In this document: positions 8,587 through 18,413 of the stretch, piece by piece | Layout of the letters: every line of letters starts with the position of its first letter | Numbering within the stretch: position 1 is the first letter of the stretch | Source of the DNA: Lineus longissimus | Taxonomy: Eukaryota; Nemertea; Pilidiophora; Heteronemertea; Lineidae | Direction: 5' to 3' | Assembly: GCF_910592395.1 (NCBI RefSeq) | Contig: NC_088317.1 | Location: forward strand, 11,720,001-11,784,000 | DNA length: 64,000 bases | Notes under the pieces: generated by a model | Told to the model about the DNA's origin: nothing | Databases searched by the model: none | Seen by the model: the letters and a program-made list of their open reading frames with translations, nothing else | Made by a program: the position numbers and the translations under genes

Positions 8587-11155
8587 TCCAACGTATGGTC
8601 GCGATGTGATGCATTCGATTCAATCAGACGCCAAACATACCGCGAAAAAGCCAAGTTCTAGGAAGCATGATCATAAAGCTCTTACTAGTGCCGCTGTGGC
8701 TGAAACTGCGGTTAGTTCACAATCCGGTTCCGCGCAAAGTAAACCTAAACAGACAATGACAGCCAATCAGAACAAGAGACTCGCCTTTTCAAGGCCCTGC
8801 ATTTTTTGTAAGGGCAGCAACCATGCCATGGACAGTTGTGACGAGTTGGCGAAAGTAACTTTGAAGGAACGTTACGCTTTCATTAGGGCGCAGGGTCTTT
8901 GTTATGGTTGTCTGGTATACGGGCATCAACGTGGCTCTTGCAAACAAAAACTAAGCTGCGCACATTGCAAACGCTTTCACCCATCAATCCTTCACGTCCA
9001 GTCCAGATCTAGCCAGGCTGATGGTACAACCGAGCCATCTGGTGTCACCCTTGGCCTTGCTGCATTACCTAATCGTGATAAGGGGGCCGGGGACAAACAT
9101 GATTTTGCAGTAGGCATTGTTCCAGTCCGGGTCAGGTCTAAAAACGGAAATAAGTGCATAGATACATACGCATTTCTCGATACCGGAAGCACTGCGACTT
9201 TCTGTACAGAGGAACTCATGAGATCCTTAAATCTCTCGGGGTGCAAGAAGAAGCTATCCATCCGCACGATGGGCCAAGAGAAACTGCAGGACAGCTACGT
9301 CATCTCGGGCCTAGAGGTACTTAGTATGAACGGTGAAAATGTAGCCGACCTGCCACCTGTTTTTACCCAGTCTTGCTTACCAGTAACCAGGAAGGATGTA
9401 GTAACCTCTGCGGACATTGAGAAATACTCATACTTGAAGCAAGTACCGTTACAGTCATGTGATAGTGATGTAGGACTCTTGATTGGGGTTAATGTTCCCC
9501 ATGTCATGCAACCGTTGAAGGTCATTCCAAGCCAGGGGAATGGCCCTTATGCTGTGCAGACTATCTTAGGTTGGGTAGTCAACGGTCCTTTAAACACATC
9601 AGGGGATGATGATCACTCGTGTTCATCTGCCTTGGTGAACCGGATTTCGGTACAGACCGTTCAGACTCTAGAGGAACAAGTTCGAGACCACATAAATTAT
9701 GATTTTAGCGAGCGGGTCATTGACGATCAGGAACAGCCATCCAAGAAAGACAAACAGTTTATTAGATCAGTGTCAGAATCAGTTGAGTTCATTGATGGTC
9801 ATTATGTTATTGGTCTGCCTTTCAAGGATGAAAACGTGCGCATGCCCAATAATCGACCTCAAGCAGTACAACGCATGGAATCACTGAGGCGAAAATTCCA
9901 TAAAAGCACTGACTTTCATGAAAGGTACAAAACGTTCATGAACAAACTGTTTGATAATGATTATGCTAGGGTCGCGCCTGAAGACGATATGCAGGAGGGT
10001 AAGGTGTGGTACTTGCCGCACCATGGCGTCTTTCATCCGAAGAAAGACAAACTAAGAGTGGTCTTCGATTGTGCAGCTCGCTACGGGGGGACATCGTTAA
10101 ATGATCAGTTGTTGCAAGGCCCGAACCTTACTAACTCTCTTACTGGAGTCTTACTTAGATTCCGACAGGGGGAAGTGGCGATTACAGCGGACATTGAATC
10201 CATGTTCTACAGGGTACGGGTGCCTGCACATAAGGACGCCAATTTTCTACGTTTTTTGTGGTGGCAAGATGGAGATCCAAGCAAGCCGATGATCGAGTGT
10301 CAAATGTTGGTGCTTATATTTGGTGCGGCTTCATCTTCAAGCTGTTCCAATTATGCTCTGAGGAAAACCGCTGATGACCATAAGGATGGATTTGCTGAAG
10401 CAGCCAGCACAATACAGTCCAATTTCTACGTAGACGATTGCCTTAAGTCTGTAGCATCAACTGAGAAAGCCATTGCCTTAGCTGACGACCTGCGTACCAT
10501 TTGTGATAAAGGAGGGTTCAAGCTGACAGCGTGGATTTCGAACGATAGGGAAGTGATGGCTACAATCCCTAAGGAGCTTTGGGCTAAGGGTGTCAAGGAC
10601 TTAGATATCAAACAGAACAGCCTGCCGGTGGAACGTGCCTTGGGAGTTCAATGGTGCGTGGAGTCTGACACTTTTTGGTTCAGGATTCAACTTACTGAAA
10701 AACCTCCAACACGTCGTGGGATTTTATCAACCGTATACTCAGTCTACGATCCATTGGGGTTTCTTTCCCCATTCATACTCAAAGCAAAGGCTATTTTGCA
10801 GGAACTCTGTAAGCTGAAGCTTGGCTGGGATGACAATGTACCAGAGCCTTACCTTGGTCAGTGGAGAGATTGGTTACAGGATTTGCCCAAGCTGTCAGGG
10901 TTCAGCGCAGATCGTTGTGTGAAACCTCAAGGTTTTGGAGAGATAGCCTCCGCCGCTTTACACCATTTTAGTGATGCTTCAGAAACGGGCTATGGTGTCG
11001 CCTCTTACCTACGTGCGGTGAACGCAGAAGGACTTGTACATTGCTGCTTGCTCCAGTCTAAGTCACGTGTGGCACCTCTCAAGCAGGTCTCAATAGTGAG
11101 GCTTGAGCTAACTGCGGCCACTGTTGCTGTGCGCTTGAACACTATGTTGAGGTGA
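8567..11155 (+). CDS. BEL-1 zinc knuckles, protease, reverse transcriptase, start of RNase H
   Basis: An 862-codon frame that continues the gag frame. Cys/His knuckles lie near 8798-8985 (CIFCKGSNHAMDSC, then CYGC...H...C and CAHCKRFH). The aspartic protease motif FLDTGSTATFC is near 9174. The RT palm includes KLRVVFDCAA and the catalytic YVDD at 10427-10438, followed by the BEL/Pao-typical VYDPLGFLSPF. RNase H starts at HHFSDASETGYG near 10963. The frame is closed by TGA at 11153-11155, yet the same frame continues at once with RNase H sequence, so the TGA is an internal stop. It first shows LVKKAIDPTYG at 8567, with no ATG there. Confidence 0.9.
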   Translation: MVKKAIDPTYGRDVMHSIQSDAKHTAKKPSSRKHDHKALTSAAVAETAVSSQSGSAQSKPKQTMTANQNKRLAFSRPCIFCKGSNHAMDSCDELAKVTLKERYAFIRAQGLCYGCLVYGHQRGSCKQKLSCAHCKRFHPSILHVQSRSSQADGTTEPSGVTLGLAALPNRDKGAGDKHDFAVGIVPVRVRSKNGNKCIDTYAFLDTGSTATFCTEELMRSLNLSGCKKKLSIRTMGQEKLQDSYVISGLEVLSMNGENVADLPPVFTQSCLPVTRKDVVTSADIEKYSYLKQVPLQSCDSDVGLLIGVNVPHVMQPLKVIPSQGNGPYAVQTILGWVVNGPLNTSGDDDHSCSSALVNRISVQTVQTLEEQVRDHINYDFSERVIDDQEQPSKKDKQFIRSVSESVEFIDGHYVIGLPFKDENVRMPNNRPQAVQRMESLRRKFHKSTDFHERYKTFMNKLFDNDYARVAPEDDMQEGKVWYLPHHGVFHPKKDKLRVVFDCAARYGGTSLNDQLLQGPNLTNSLTGVLLRFRQGEVAITADIESMFYRVRVPAHKDANFLRFLWWQDGDPSKPMIECQMLVLIFGAASSSSCSNYALRKTADDHKDGFAEAASTIQSNFYVDDCLKSVASTEKAIALADDLRTICDKGGFKLTAWISNDREVMATIPKELWAKGVKDLDIKQNSLPVERALGVQWCVESDTFWFRIQLTEKPPTRRGILSTVYSVYDPLGFLSPFILKAKAILQELCKLKLGWDDNVPEPYLGQWRDWLQDLPKLSGFSADRCVKPQGFGEIASAALHHFSDASETGYGVASYLRAVNAEGLVHCCLLQSKSRVAPLKQVSIVRLELTAATVAVRLNTMLR

Positions 11156-11158
11156 GAG

Positions 11159-13063
11159 ATGGAGATCAGTGTTGAGCAATCATACTTTTGGACTGACAGC
11201 ATGACTGTCGTAAAGTACGTAGTCAATGAAACATCGCGCTTTCAAACTTTTGTCGCCAACAGGCTACAAGTAATTCAGGAAGGTTCCAAGGCTGAGCAGT
11301 GGCGGCACGTGCCTGGCAGTCTCAATCCTGCTGACGAGGCCTCTCGAGGACAGAGTGGAGAAAGTTTTGTCCGAAACAAGCGATGGTTGCGAGGTCCTGA
11401 CTTTCTGAAAGATTCTGAGGAGAGGTGGCCTGTGTTGCCTCCTCTGTCATTGCGCCTAGAAACTAATGACCCGGAAGTGAGAAAATCCCCAGTATCCGTC
11501 ATGGTTCAGTCAATAGGTGTTACTAGCGACAGTTTTGATGGTGATGATTCGGTGAATAAGCTCATACACCATTTCTCATCCTGGTATAAACTAAAACGAA
11601 CAGTTGCGTGGATTCTCAGAGTTAAGAAAATGTTACAGAACAGGGTTCGCAATGGAGTTTGCTCCTCTGATAAAGCTCCGCTCGGTTTGGAACCATTGAC
11701 TGTGCAGGAGTTAGAGAGTTCAGAAAGGTCAATTCTAAATTTCGTTCAGCGAAAAGCCTTTGCTGAGGAGTTGGACTCTATCGCCAGTGGAAGACCTGTT
11801 AAGCAGAGTAGCTCAATCAGAAGGTTAGACCCTGTAGTAGACAGTGCTGATGATTTACTGCGCGTCGGAGGACGTCTTGCTAGAGCAGCGCTGCCTCACG
11901 GAACGAAACATCCGATCATTCTGCCTAAAAACACTCATGTTGGTATGCTAATTCTGCGTCAGATCCATAGAGATGTCATGCATGAAGGCAGGAATCACAT
12001 GCTTTCAAGACTGCGCCAGAGATACTGGTTAAATAACGCTCCTTCAGCGATCCGTCAAGTTATTTCAAAGTGTGTCTTATGTCGGAAACAACGTGCCAAA
12101 GTTGGAGAGCAGAAAATGGCTGATTTGCCCAGCGAAAGACTAGTTGCAAATGAACCACCATTCACATCGGTGTCTTGCGACCTGTTTGGTCCTTTTGAAG
12201 TCAAAAGGGGCCGATCACGCACAATGGCCAAACGATATGGAGTTATTTTCACGTGCATGACAATCCGAGCTGTGCATATAGAGATTGCGGAATCACTGGA
12301 TACTGACTCCTTCATGAATGCCTTGCGAAGATTCATTGCGCGGAGGGGTCAAGTACGGAAAATGCGTTCTGACAATGGCTCAAACTTGGTTAGTAGTGAA
12401 AAGGAGTTGAAGGCGGCCATTAAAGGATGGAACACTGCGCAGATCAGCAAATGCATGCTCCAACGCAATGTTGACTGGGCCTTTAATCCTCCTTTAGGTT
12501 CACATCATGGAGGTGTACACGAGAGACAGATCAGGACAGTCCGAAAATGTTTATTTGGTGTGCTGAAGGAGCAAAGTGTAACTACTGATGAAGGACTGAG
12601 GACAGTCATGTGCGAAGTAGAGGCCATTATCAACGATAGACCAATAACAAGGGCATCAGATCAATGTAATGATTTAGAGGCACTGACGCCTAATCACTTA
12701 TTGCTGATGAAAGTCACACCAAACTTGCCGCCGGGTTTGTTTAGTAAGGACGACAATTACTGTCGGAGGCGTTGGAGGCAAATCCAGTACCTCGCGGACC
12801 TTTTCTGGAAAAGGTGGTCCAAGGAATATCTGACCTTGCTTCAGGAGAGACAGAAGTGGTCGTCTGAGCGTCGAAACATCGCCGTCAATGACATTGTGAT
12901 TTTAGTGGACAGTCAAGCACCACGCAACTCTTGGTCACTGGGTAGGGTTCTAGAAGTGGTGCCTGATAGACATGGGTACGTTCGCAGTGTTAAGGTCAAA
13001 ACTCAATCAAATATCTTGGTCAGGCCAATCACAAAACTGTGCGTTATCTTAGAAATGGACTAA
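11159..13063 (+). CDS. BEL-1 RNase H remainder, integrase and C-terminal domain
   Basis: Same reading frame as the preceding section, separated only by the TGA. It has the second RNase H motif (YFWTDSMTVVKYV), then the Cys/His integrase zinc domain (HRDVMHEGRNHM...CVLCRKQ, about 11966-12096). The integrase core triad is Asp at 12179 (SCDLFGPF), Asp at 12371 (RSDNGSNL) and Glu at 12521 (VHERQIRTV), spaced D-63-D-49-E as expected. The C-terminus (about 12750-13050) is the BEL/Pao-typical tail with WSLGRVLEVVPD and a final VRPITKLCVI. Ends TAA. An AATAAA lies near 13149. Confidence 0.92.
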   Translation: MEISVEQSYFWTDSMTVVKYVVNETSRFQTFVANRLQVIQEGSKAEQWRHVPGSLNPADEASRGQSGESFVRNKRWLRGPDFLKDSEERWPVLPPLSLRLETNDPEVRKSPVSVMVQSIGVTSDSFDGDDSVNKLIHHFSSWYKLKRTVAWILRVKKMLQNRVRNGVCSSDKAPLGLEPLTVQELESSERSILNFVQRKAFAEELDSIASGRPVKQSSSIRRLDPVVDSADDLLRVGGRLARAALPHGTKHPIILPKNTHVGMLILRQIHRDVMHEGRNHMLSRLRQRYWLNNAPSAIRQVISKCVLCRKQRAKVGEQKMADLPSERLVANEPPFTSVSCDLFGPFEVKRGRSRTMAKRYGVIFTCMTIRAVHIEIAESLDTDSFMNALRRFIARRGQVRKMRSDNGSNLVSSEKELKAAIKGWNTAQISKCMLQRNVDWAFNPPLGSHHGGVHERQIRTVRKCLFGVLKEQSVTTDEGLRTVMCEVEAIINDRPITRASDQCNDLEALTPNHLLLMKVTPNLPPGLFSKDDNYCRRRWRQIQYLADLFWKRWSKEYLTLLQERQKWSSERRNIAVNDIVILVDSQAPRNSWSLGRVLEVVPDRHGYVRSVKVKTQSNILVRPITKLCVILEMD

Positions 13064-13902
13064 GTAACACGTTGGTTGATTGAAGGATGAAATATCCAGG
13101 ACACTTTAAATCTCTAAATTGGGTAGTGGTGTTTTTAAGAGTGTTGTAATAAATGCTTATACCTTATATTGTATTGTACTTGAATGTTTTGTGAAGACTC
13201 ACAGTTTATGAGCATTGAGTTTAATTTGATAACCTATAATGTTTAAATGTTTTGGTTAGACTAGGTTCAATATACTGTTCGGTATGTCTGTTAGAGACAA
13301 GTTTAGTTTGGTGGTGAACTATATTTGACGCGCGTCTATAGATTCTGTTATCAACTAAGTTATGGTTTGTTTCTTGGAGATCTGATCAATCTTCTTGGGC
13401 AATGTTTGTGAATTAGTGGTTTCTGAGACATTTGAAAGTTGTAGCATTGAACTAAAGTTTATCGCTGTTGCCTTGTGCAAGTAGTTGTTTATGCCATGGT
13501 TATCTGGGACTATATTTTGGTATTTGGGATCGTATTCTATGTTGAGGTTAAATTGATTGTCTAATGGTGATGTTTTGGAACCTTGCATTCTGTGTTTTTC
13601 TTCCCAAAATTGGACAAGTTCGTCCCTTTGCTTTATTATCGTTTCTTTAACATTGTATCACTCACTAGGTTTCAGTGAGTTGTTGGTTCCTAAAGATCAC
13701 TTTAGTATTAAGCAAGCTTGCTGTTTGTAATATCATGTACTTGTATGTATCTTGTCCTTAACTACAGATTTCATGTTGAGTGATCTCTGGTCTCTGGTGT
13801 TTGAGTGGTCTCTGGTCTCCGGTCGATATTTGTTTGGTGCAAACTTAAAATGTTGTTGCTATTATTGTAATTGTGTAACACTACACAATTAGGGAGCCGG
13901 TA
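13064..13902 (+). other. BEL-1 3' untranslated region
   Basis: About 840 bp between the pol stop and the 3' LTR without a supported ORF. AATAAA near 13149. A purine-rich AGGGAGCCGG at 13891-13900 immediately before the LTR is the likely polypurine tract for plus-strand priming. Confidence 0.7.
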
Positions 13903-14829
13903 TGTAATGGCCATTTTACATTTTCAGTTTAAATTTCCCACACTTCAGCACTTTGTAAGGGACATGGAACCCTAAACTGGTTCCCTGTCCCATCTCTATA
14001 TTCCAGGTCACTTTAGTCCTTGTTTTTGGTTGGGAAGACCCCTTTCTGCCTTCTATTCTGTTTTTAGTTCAACATTTCAAGTCTTTTTCTAGATTTATCT
14101 TTCTTACTATGTCTTTATTTCTGTGAGGAGCAGTCATTTTTAGCCCTCTAACGCTTGGTAAGTTTGCACAATATGTATAGAAGCTATTTAGGCCATTTGA
14201 ATTATATTTTGTACTGTATTTAGTTGGTTAGGAAGGATTTATTCAGTGCCTCTCCTGCCTGTTGTCCTCACCAGCATTTTCAGTTGTGTGTAGGCCCACA
14301 CCATGTTGTATTATGTAATATTGCTTTAAAGGTCAACTGGGGTGAGCCCTGAAGGACTGTCCTTCTTTGTTATTTAAATTGTGTCTCCCTGATCTAATAG
14401 TTTAGTCAGGTGATGTTTTTGTTTACATGTGGTGGGGAATTTGTGTCCTGTATAATACTGTAAAACCGTCCAGGGGACGTTGTGTCCTTATCTTGTCTCT
14501 GCTCTCAAACTTCATTTAAATTTGGATTTTCTGTTTTATGTTCACGAGATTTTCTCCGGCTTGTGCATAACCTTCTCTGGTACCCTTTATATCTTTTACA
14601 CCTTTTATATCTAAACAAGAAAGTGTTTACTATATAATTGTCTCTGGTCTCTGGTCCCCTTTCTGATTGTCCTGTGATTTAGATCTTGTTATCATCTTGT
14701 GATTTGCATTCTTTGTCAATTATTTGTACTTGTGTTTATTTGTGCTTTTCCTTATTTACAGTAAATCTGCTGCTACTGCTGCCGAATCAACGACTTAGAG
14801 TTTTTTTTTTTTCTCTGACCGCTCCCACA
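13903..14829 (+). repeat. 3' LTR of BEL-1 (927 bp)
   Basis: Near-identical to 6025-6950: about three base changes (for example GTGTAGAAGC versus GTATAGAAGC) and one extra T in the poly(T) run. Followed by the target duplication TTTTA and then R1 sequence. Confidence 0.95.
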
Positions 14830-14834
14830 TTTTA

Positions 14835-15290
14835 TTCTCTCTCCAATCTCAGTCTTGGTCTTATTCTAATTTCTCCATCCAAAATCAGCCAGTTCTTATT
14901 TACCGAAATGATAATTCACCTGCGACCTGTGTTGTTTGAATCGGGGACGCCTCCAAATGGGGACATATATGATCAGAGCAACATGTAGTGTGATGTATCT
15001 ATACTATAGTCTGCAGGGTGTCCACATTTGTATACATCAATTGGGAAGTTCCAAACCAACGGTTAGACATGGGGCAAGGCCCATTTTAGGAGCATGATGA
15101 AGATGTTCAGCCTTTAGGTGTTATGTGCATATTTGGGAATATTACACGCGTCCCCTTTTGAATGATGTAATGCGGCAAATCCCTCAATGATCAACATTCA
15201 TGACAGTGTGGAAAAAAAATTCACTGCTAAAAGAGCAGCTCCGTGCTGAGTTTTTCGGAGAATTAGGCTCTCTCTATGGGCACTTTCCTG
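14835..15290 (+). repeat. Dispersed repeat R1, copy d (right of BEL-1)
   Basis: Resumes the R1 unit interrupted at 6024 and carries the same landmarks in a more diverged state (GGGGACGCCTCCAAATGGGGAC, GGTGTTATGTGCAT, CTCTCTATGGGCACTTTCCT). It fades out before about 15300. Confidence 0.7.
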
Positions 15291-18200
15291 TGGCATGCAA
15301 AGGGCCTTTGCAGTGAAAAATCTATGATCTTATTGTTGCATGTCCTGTAAAGGGCCGACTTCTGGCATTTCTGGAAGAAAACTCTCGTGTGGAACTAGGT
15401 TTTGTATGGCTAGTTTGTCTTTTTGCATGTACAATGTATTTCTGCTGTGAATGCATTACAGCTGCCATTTACTTGCCAATCAACCTCCTTGTATATCTAA
15501 TTCAAGCTTGCCCCTGTATGTACACTATACATGACATAGGAGACCTCAATTTTATACCTCTGCTTTTATTTTAGTTGGGGGAACCTTCGTTTCTTGACAC
15601 AATTTGACTTCAGTTTGCTGACTAGGCTCAGTGTTTCCATGACGTATCATCATCATGACGAATTTCATGTATGTGTCTAGAAATCACCCTCACAATACCA
15701 CGCAGGTTTATCAGGGATCAAAGTTCACTTTTTTTCCAATCCAAGGCGCACCGTGCGACTGCATCTTGAAAACGTGGTCGCATTTTGCAATTTTCAGTCG
15801 CAATTATTTTCTTTACGATTGAGTGTTGTGTAATCCACAGTTTGCAGCCAAAAAATTTGTCATATAATCCAGTGATTCCATGAGTGTTTGATGTCAGTTT
15901 GCGGACTCAGCCGCATTGTGAACGATTTGGAGCCTAATGCATTCGAGAAAATGTTACGTCAAGATCGACAAGAAAAAAGGCGGCAAAATTTAAGCGTCAG
16001 AATACTTTTTATTGGCGGGTATTATTGTTTACGTACGTATCAATTTTCGCTGGCTATAATACTTGTTCTTGAGGATCTCTATTATTTGTGGTTCGTTGTC
16101 GTCAAATATGGGTATTTTGATGGAAAAATGGGCAAGGCAAAACGTGGTTTCAAATATGATGTTGTTTCTAATTCTACACTTTTCGAACAATTCCACAAGG
16201 GCCGTAAGGGGGCCAAAGACAACAATATCTCCTGAACAATACTGTTTCGCGATTTTCGCAGTATATTTAAAATTCGCGAAAACTTTTGCGTATACGACCA
16301 TATTTGAAGACATTTCTAATCTTTGCTGAGTGAATTTACCGCTGATATTAATACATTATATGAAAGATGCATAAAAAATCTGACTCACAAAAATGATGTC
16401 TCTTTACTTGTTCAAGAGGAAATCACATTGTCCATGGACCATTTCATAATGTTTTACTTGTTGATAGTGCACTTTAAAATTTAAACTTCCCATTTTTTTT
16501 CCAGGCCCTGCCCTGCTTTCTTACTCCAGTAGGTCCTGCTCCTGCAGACTGCACTAAGATTATAAGAATTGCTAGCATTTATAGCAACCTATAATCCCGA
16601 TGGAATTACTTAGTTTACCCTGCTTTCTGTTTCGACAAGAAATACATTTCAATGCTTGCTGTGATATCTTTTCTGAACTGGAGTTCAGTTTTGAAACTTA
16701 TCTAATATTTGGGTATAATAGCATGTGCTTTTTCTCCTACACTGACTTCTGTTTGGCATATGAAGTGCTACTTCATTGCAACTTCCAATTGTACTTTTGT
16801 TTCTACCGGCCAGCTGGACTGGGTGTCATTGCAGTGGCAGTGTTAGACAGGGTAAGACTGTTAAATATCAACCAGTTGAAAAAAGAGTTAAAGAGTTCAG
16901 TAATTGTTTTACTGTTTTGTTCATGATGGGCGTACTTTGTTCCTGAATCTGTCATGTGATATCATAGCCAAGAAATAGGCCTGTCTGAAGGCTGCACTGC
17001 CTGTTCTTTATGTTCCTTTTCTTTCAGCCCTAACCTCGTAGATGCACGGTTCGCCATCTTTGATTTCAAATCCGCTCACCGTTTACTCATGGTTTTCAGT
17101 TAAATTCAAATTTTCCGCCCTCTAAATTATGTGAACGTTAGATCAAGTGCCCATGAAATTTGTGACGACACTGACTGAGTCAATCCAACAATAATGAGGA
17201 ACCGGCATGGAAACTAACCCGTGACGTGGCACTGATGCACAACTCAGTTTTCAACAGAGGCGCTGACCTGCAGCCAGGTTAAAATAATGACTGTGACGGC
17301 GCGGCACGTCACTACATCCCCCACTCTCAAGGCATGACGTCACCATTTGCTCTGTTCCTGAGGTAAATATCGTGACGCCTCCTATCGTCAAAACTGACTT
17401 GTGCCTCAGCGTCGCCTGTAGTTTTAGTTCCTCCGGTTCCCCATTGCCAACATGTCCCAAAATGCAATCACGAACATTTCGATCAGTTTCTTATAAACCT
17501 GGCACAAATGTACCCCTTTGTGACCCGTACTCAGAGACTGAATCTTGGCCTCATATGATTCTTGGTTTTGCCACCAGGGGGCAAAATGTCAAAAGTTAGA
17601 ATGTTTGATTACTCGTTTAATAGTGGTCCGATTTTCATGAAACTTTTATGGCAGGTACTACTAACAAGGGTATTTCGGGTATTATTTCAAGGTCACAGAG
17701 GTCAAAGTTTTCCTATGGCACCTTTGCTTCAGGGACGTCCACGATTCCGAGTCGAAAAATTGGTGTTCGTTTCAACTGGAGAGCTTGTCGTTTTTCACAA
17801 GCATTACCAAAGATTATTTTTAAACGCGCTTCGATTCTGCCCGTTAATGTCGTCAATCGACCATTGGCATAACTGGAATGGGTTCGAGTTTATGACTTTA
17901 TTTGACAATACATGTACATGTACATCATCTCTAATATAATAGAATGCACAACTGTTTGTATTGGTCAATGTTCATGGTTCTGGGGGTGGTTAGGTTTGTT
18001 GACCCCCTTTTGGTGCAATAAATCCCTCTTACAATGTCTTATGTGAGCTAACTCAGTTTCTTTGGGGACAGAATATTTCTAATATTTAGATAACATAAAA
18101 TAAGCTTTCAGAAAATGAATACTTTATTGCGTCTGATTTGGTTGCCACTGCCTGAAATGCCTTGCCCCACTGAGGGGTTTAGAAATAAAGGCTTGCCCCA

Positions 18201-18411
18201 CTATGGGTTGTTTTTATTCCTTCTCTTCTCCCGCAAGTATGAACTGGCTCCACTAATGCACTGCTCAATTCACCCTGACAAGACTTGACACATCAGCTGA
18301 AGATTCACATTGAATATTTATGTTCAGCATTTGAAATCGGTTCATGACTCACAAGCCTTTGTGTATTGGTCTGTAAAAAAGATTTGTTTAAGATTTACTT
18401 TAACCTTACAG
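15291..18411. other. Gene-free stretch with an R2 repeat relic
   Basis: No gene is recognised. Overlapping ORFs at 15888-16330 on both strands show no motif. Near 17566-17720 is a degraded R2 copy: GCCACCAGGGGGCAAAATG, then GGTCACAGAGGTCAAAG. The segment 16386-16450 contains a CATTGTCCATGGACCATTTC end-fragment of the same family. The 3' end (CCTTACAG, 18404-18411) reads as a splice acceptor just before the SET-gene start codon, so an untranslated first exon may lie upstream. Confidence 0.4.
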
Positions 18412-18413
18412 AC

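Larger units (their letters stand above)
6025..14829 (+). mobile_element. BEL/Pao LTR retrotransposon 1 (BEL-1)
   Basis: An 8.8-kb element. LTRs at 6025-6950 and 13903-14829 start TGTAATGG and end CTCCCACA (TG...CA). A 5-bp target duplication TTTTA flanks it (6020-6024 and 14830-14834). The unoccupied target is seen in another R1 copy near 5430. The coding order gag, aspartic protease, RT, RNase H, integrase is that of BEL/Pao. A purine-rich tract (AGGGAGCCGG) precedes the 3' LTR. The LTRs differ at only about four places that I could find by eye, so insertion was recent. The coding region has one frame change near 8570 and one in-frame TGA at 11153, so this copy is probably non-autonomous unless recoding occurs. 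No primer-binding site beginning TGG was seen after the 5' LTR. Confidence 0.95.

Noticed and set aside
15888-16329. Overlapping ORFs on both strands
   Set aside because: No motif, no splice signals of note, and mutual overlap suggests chance.
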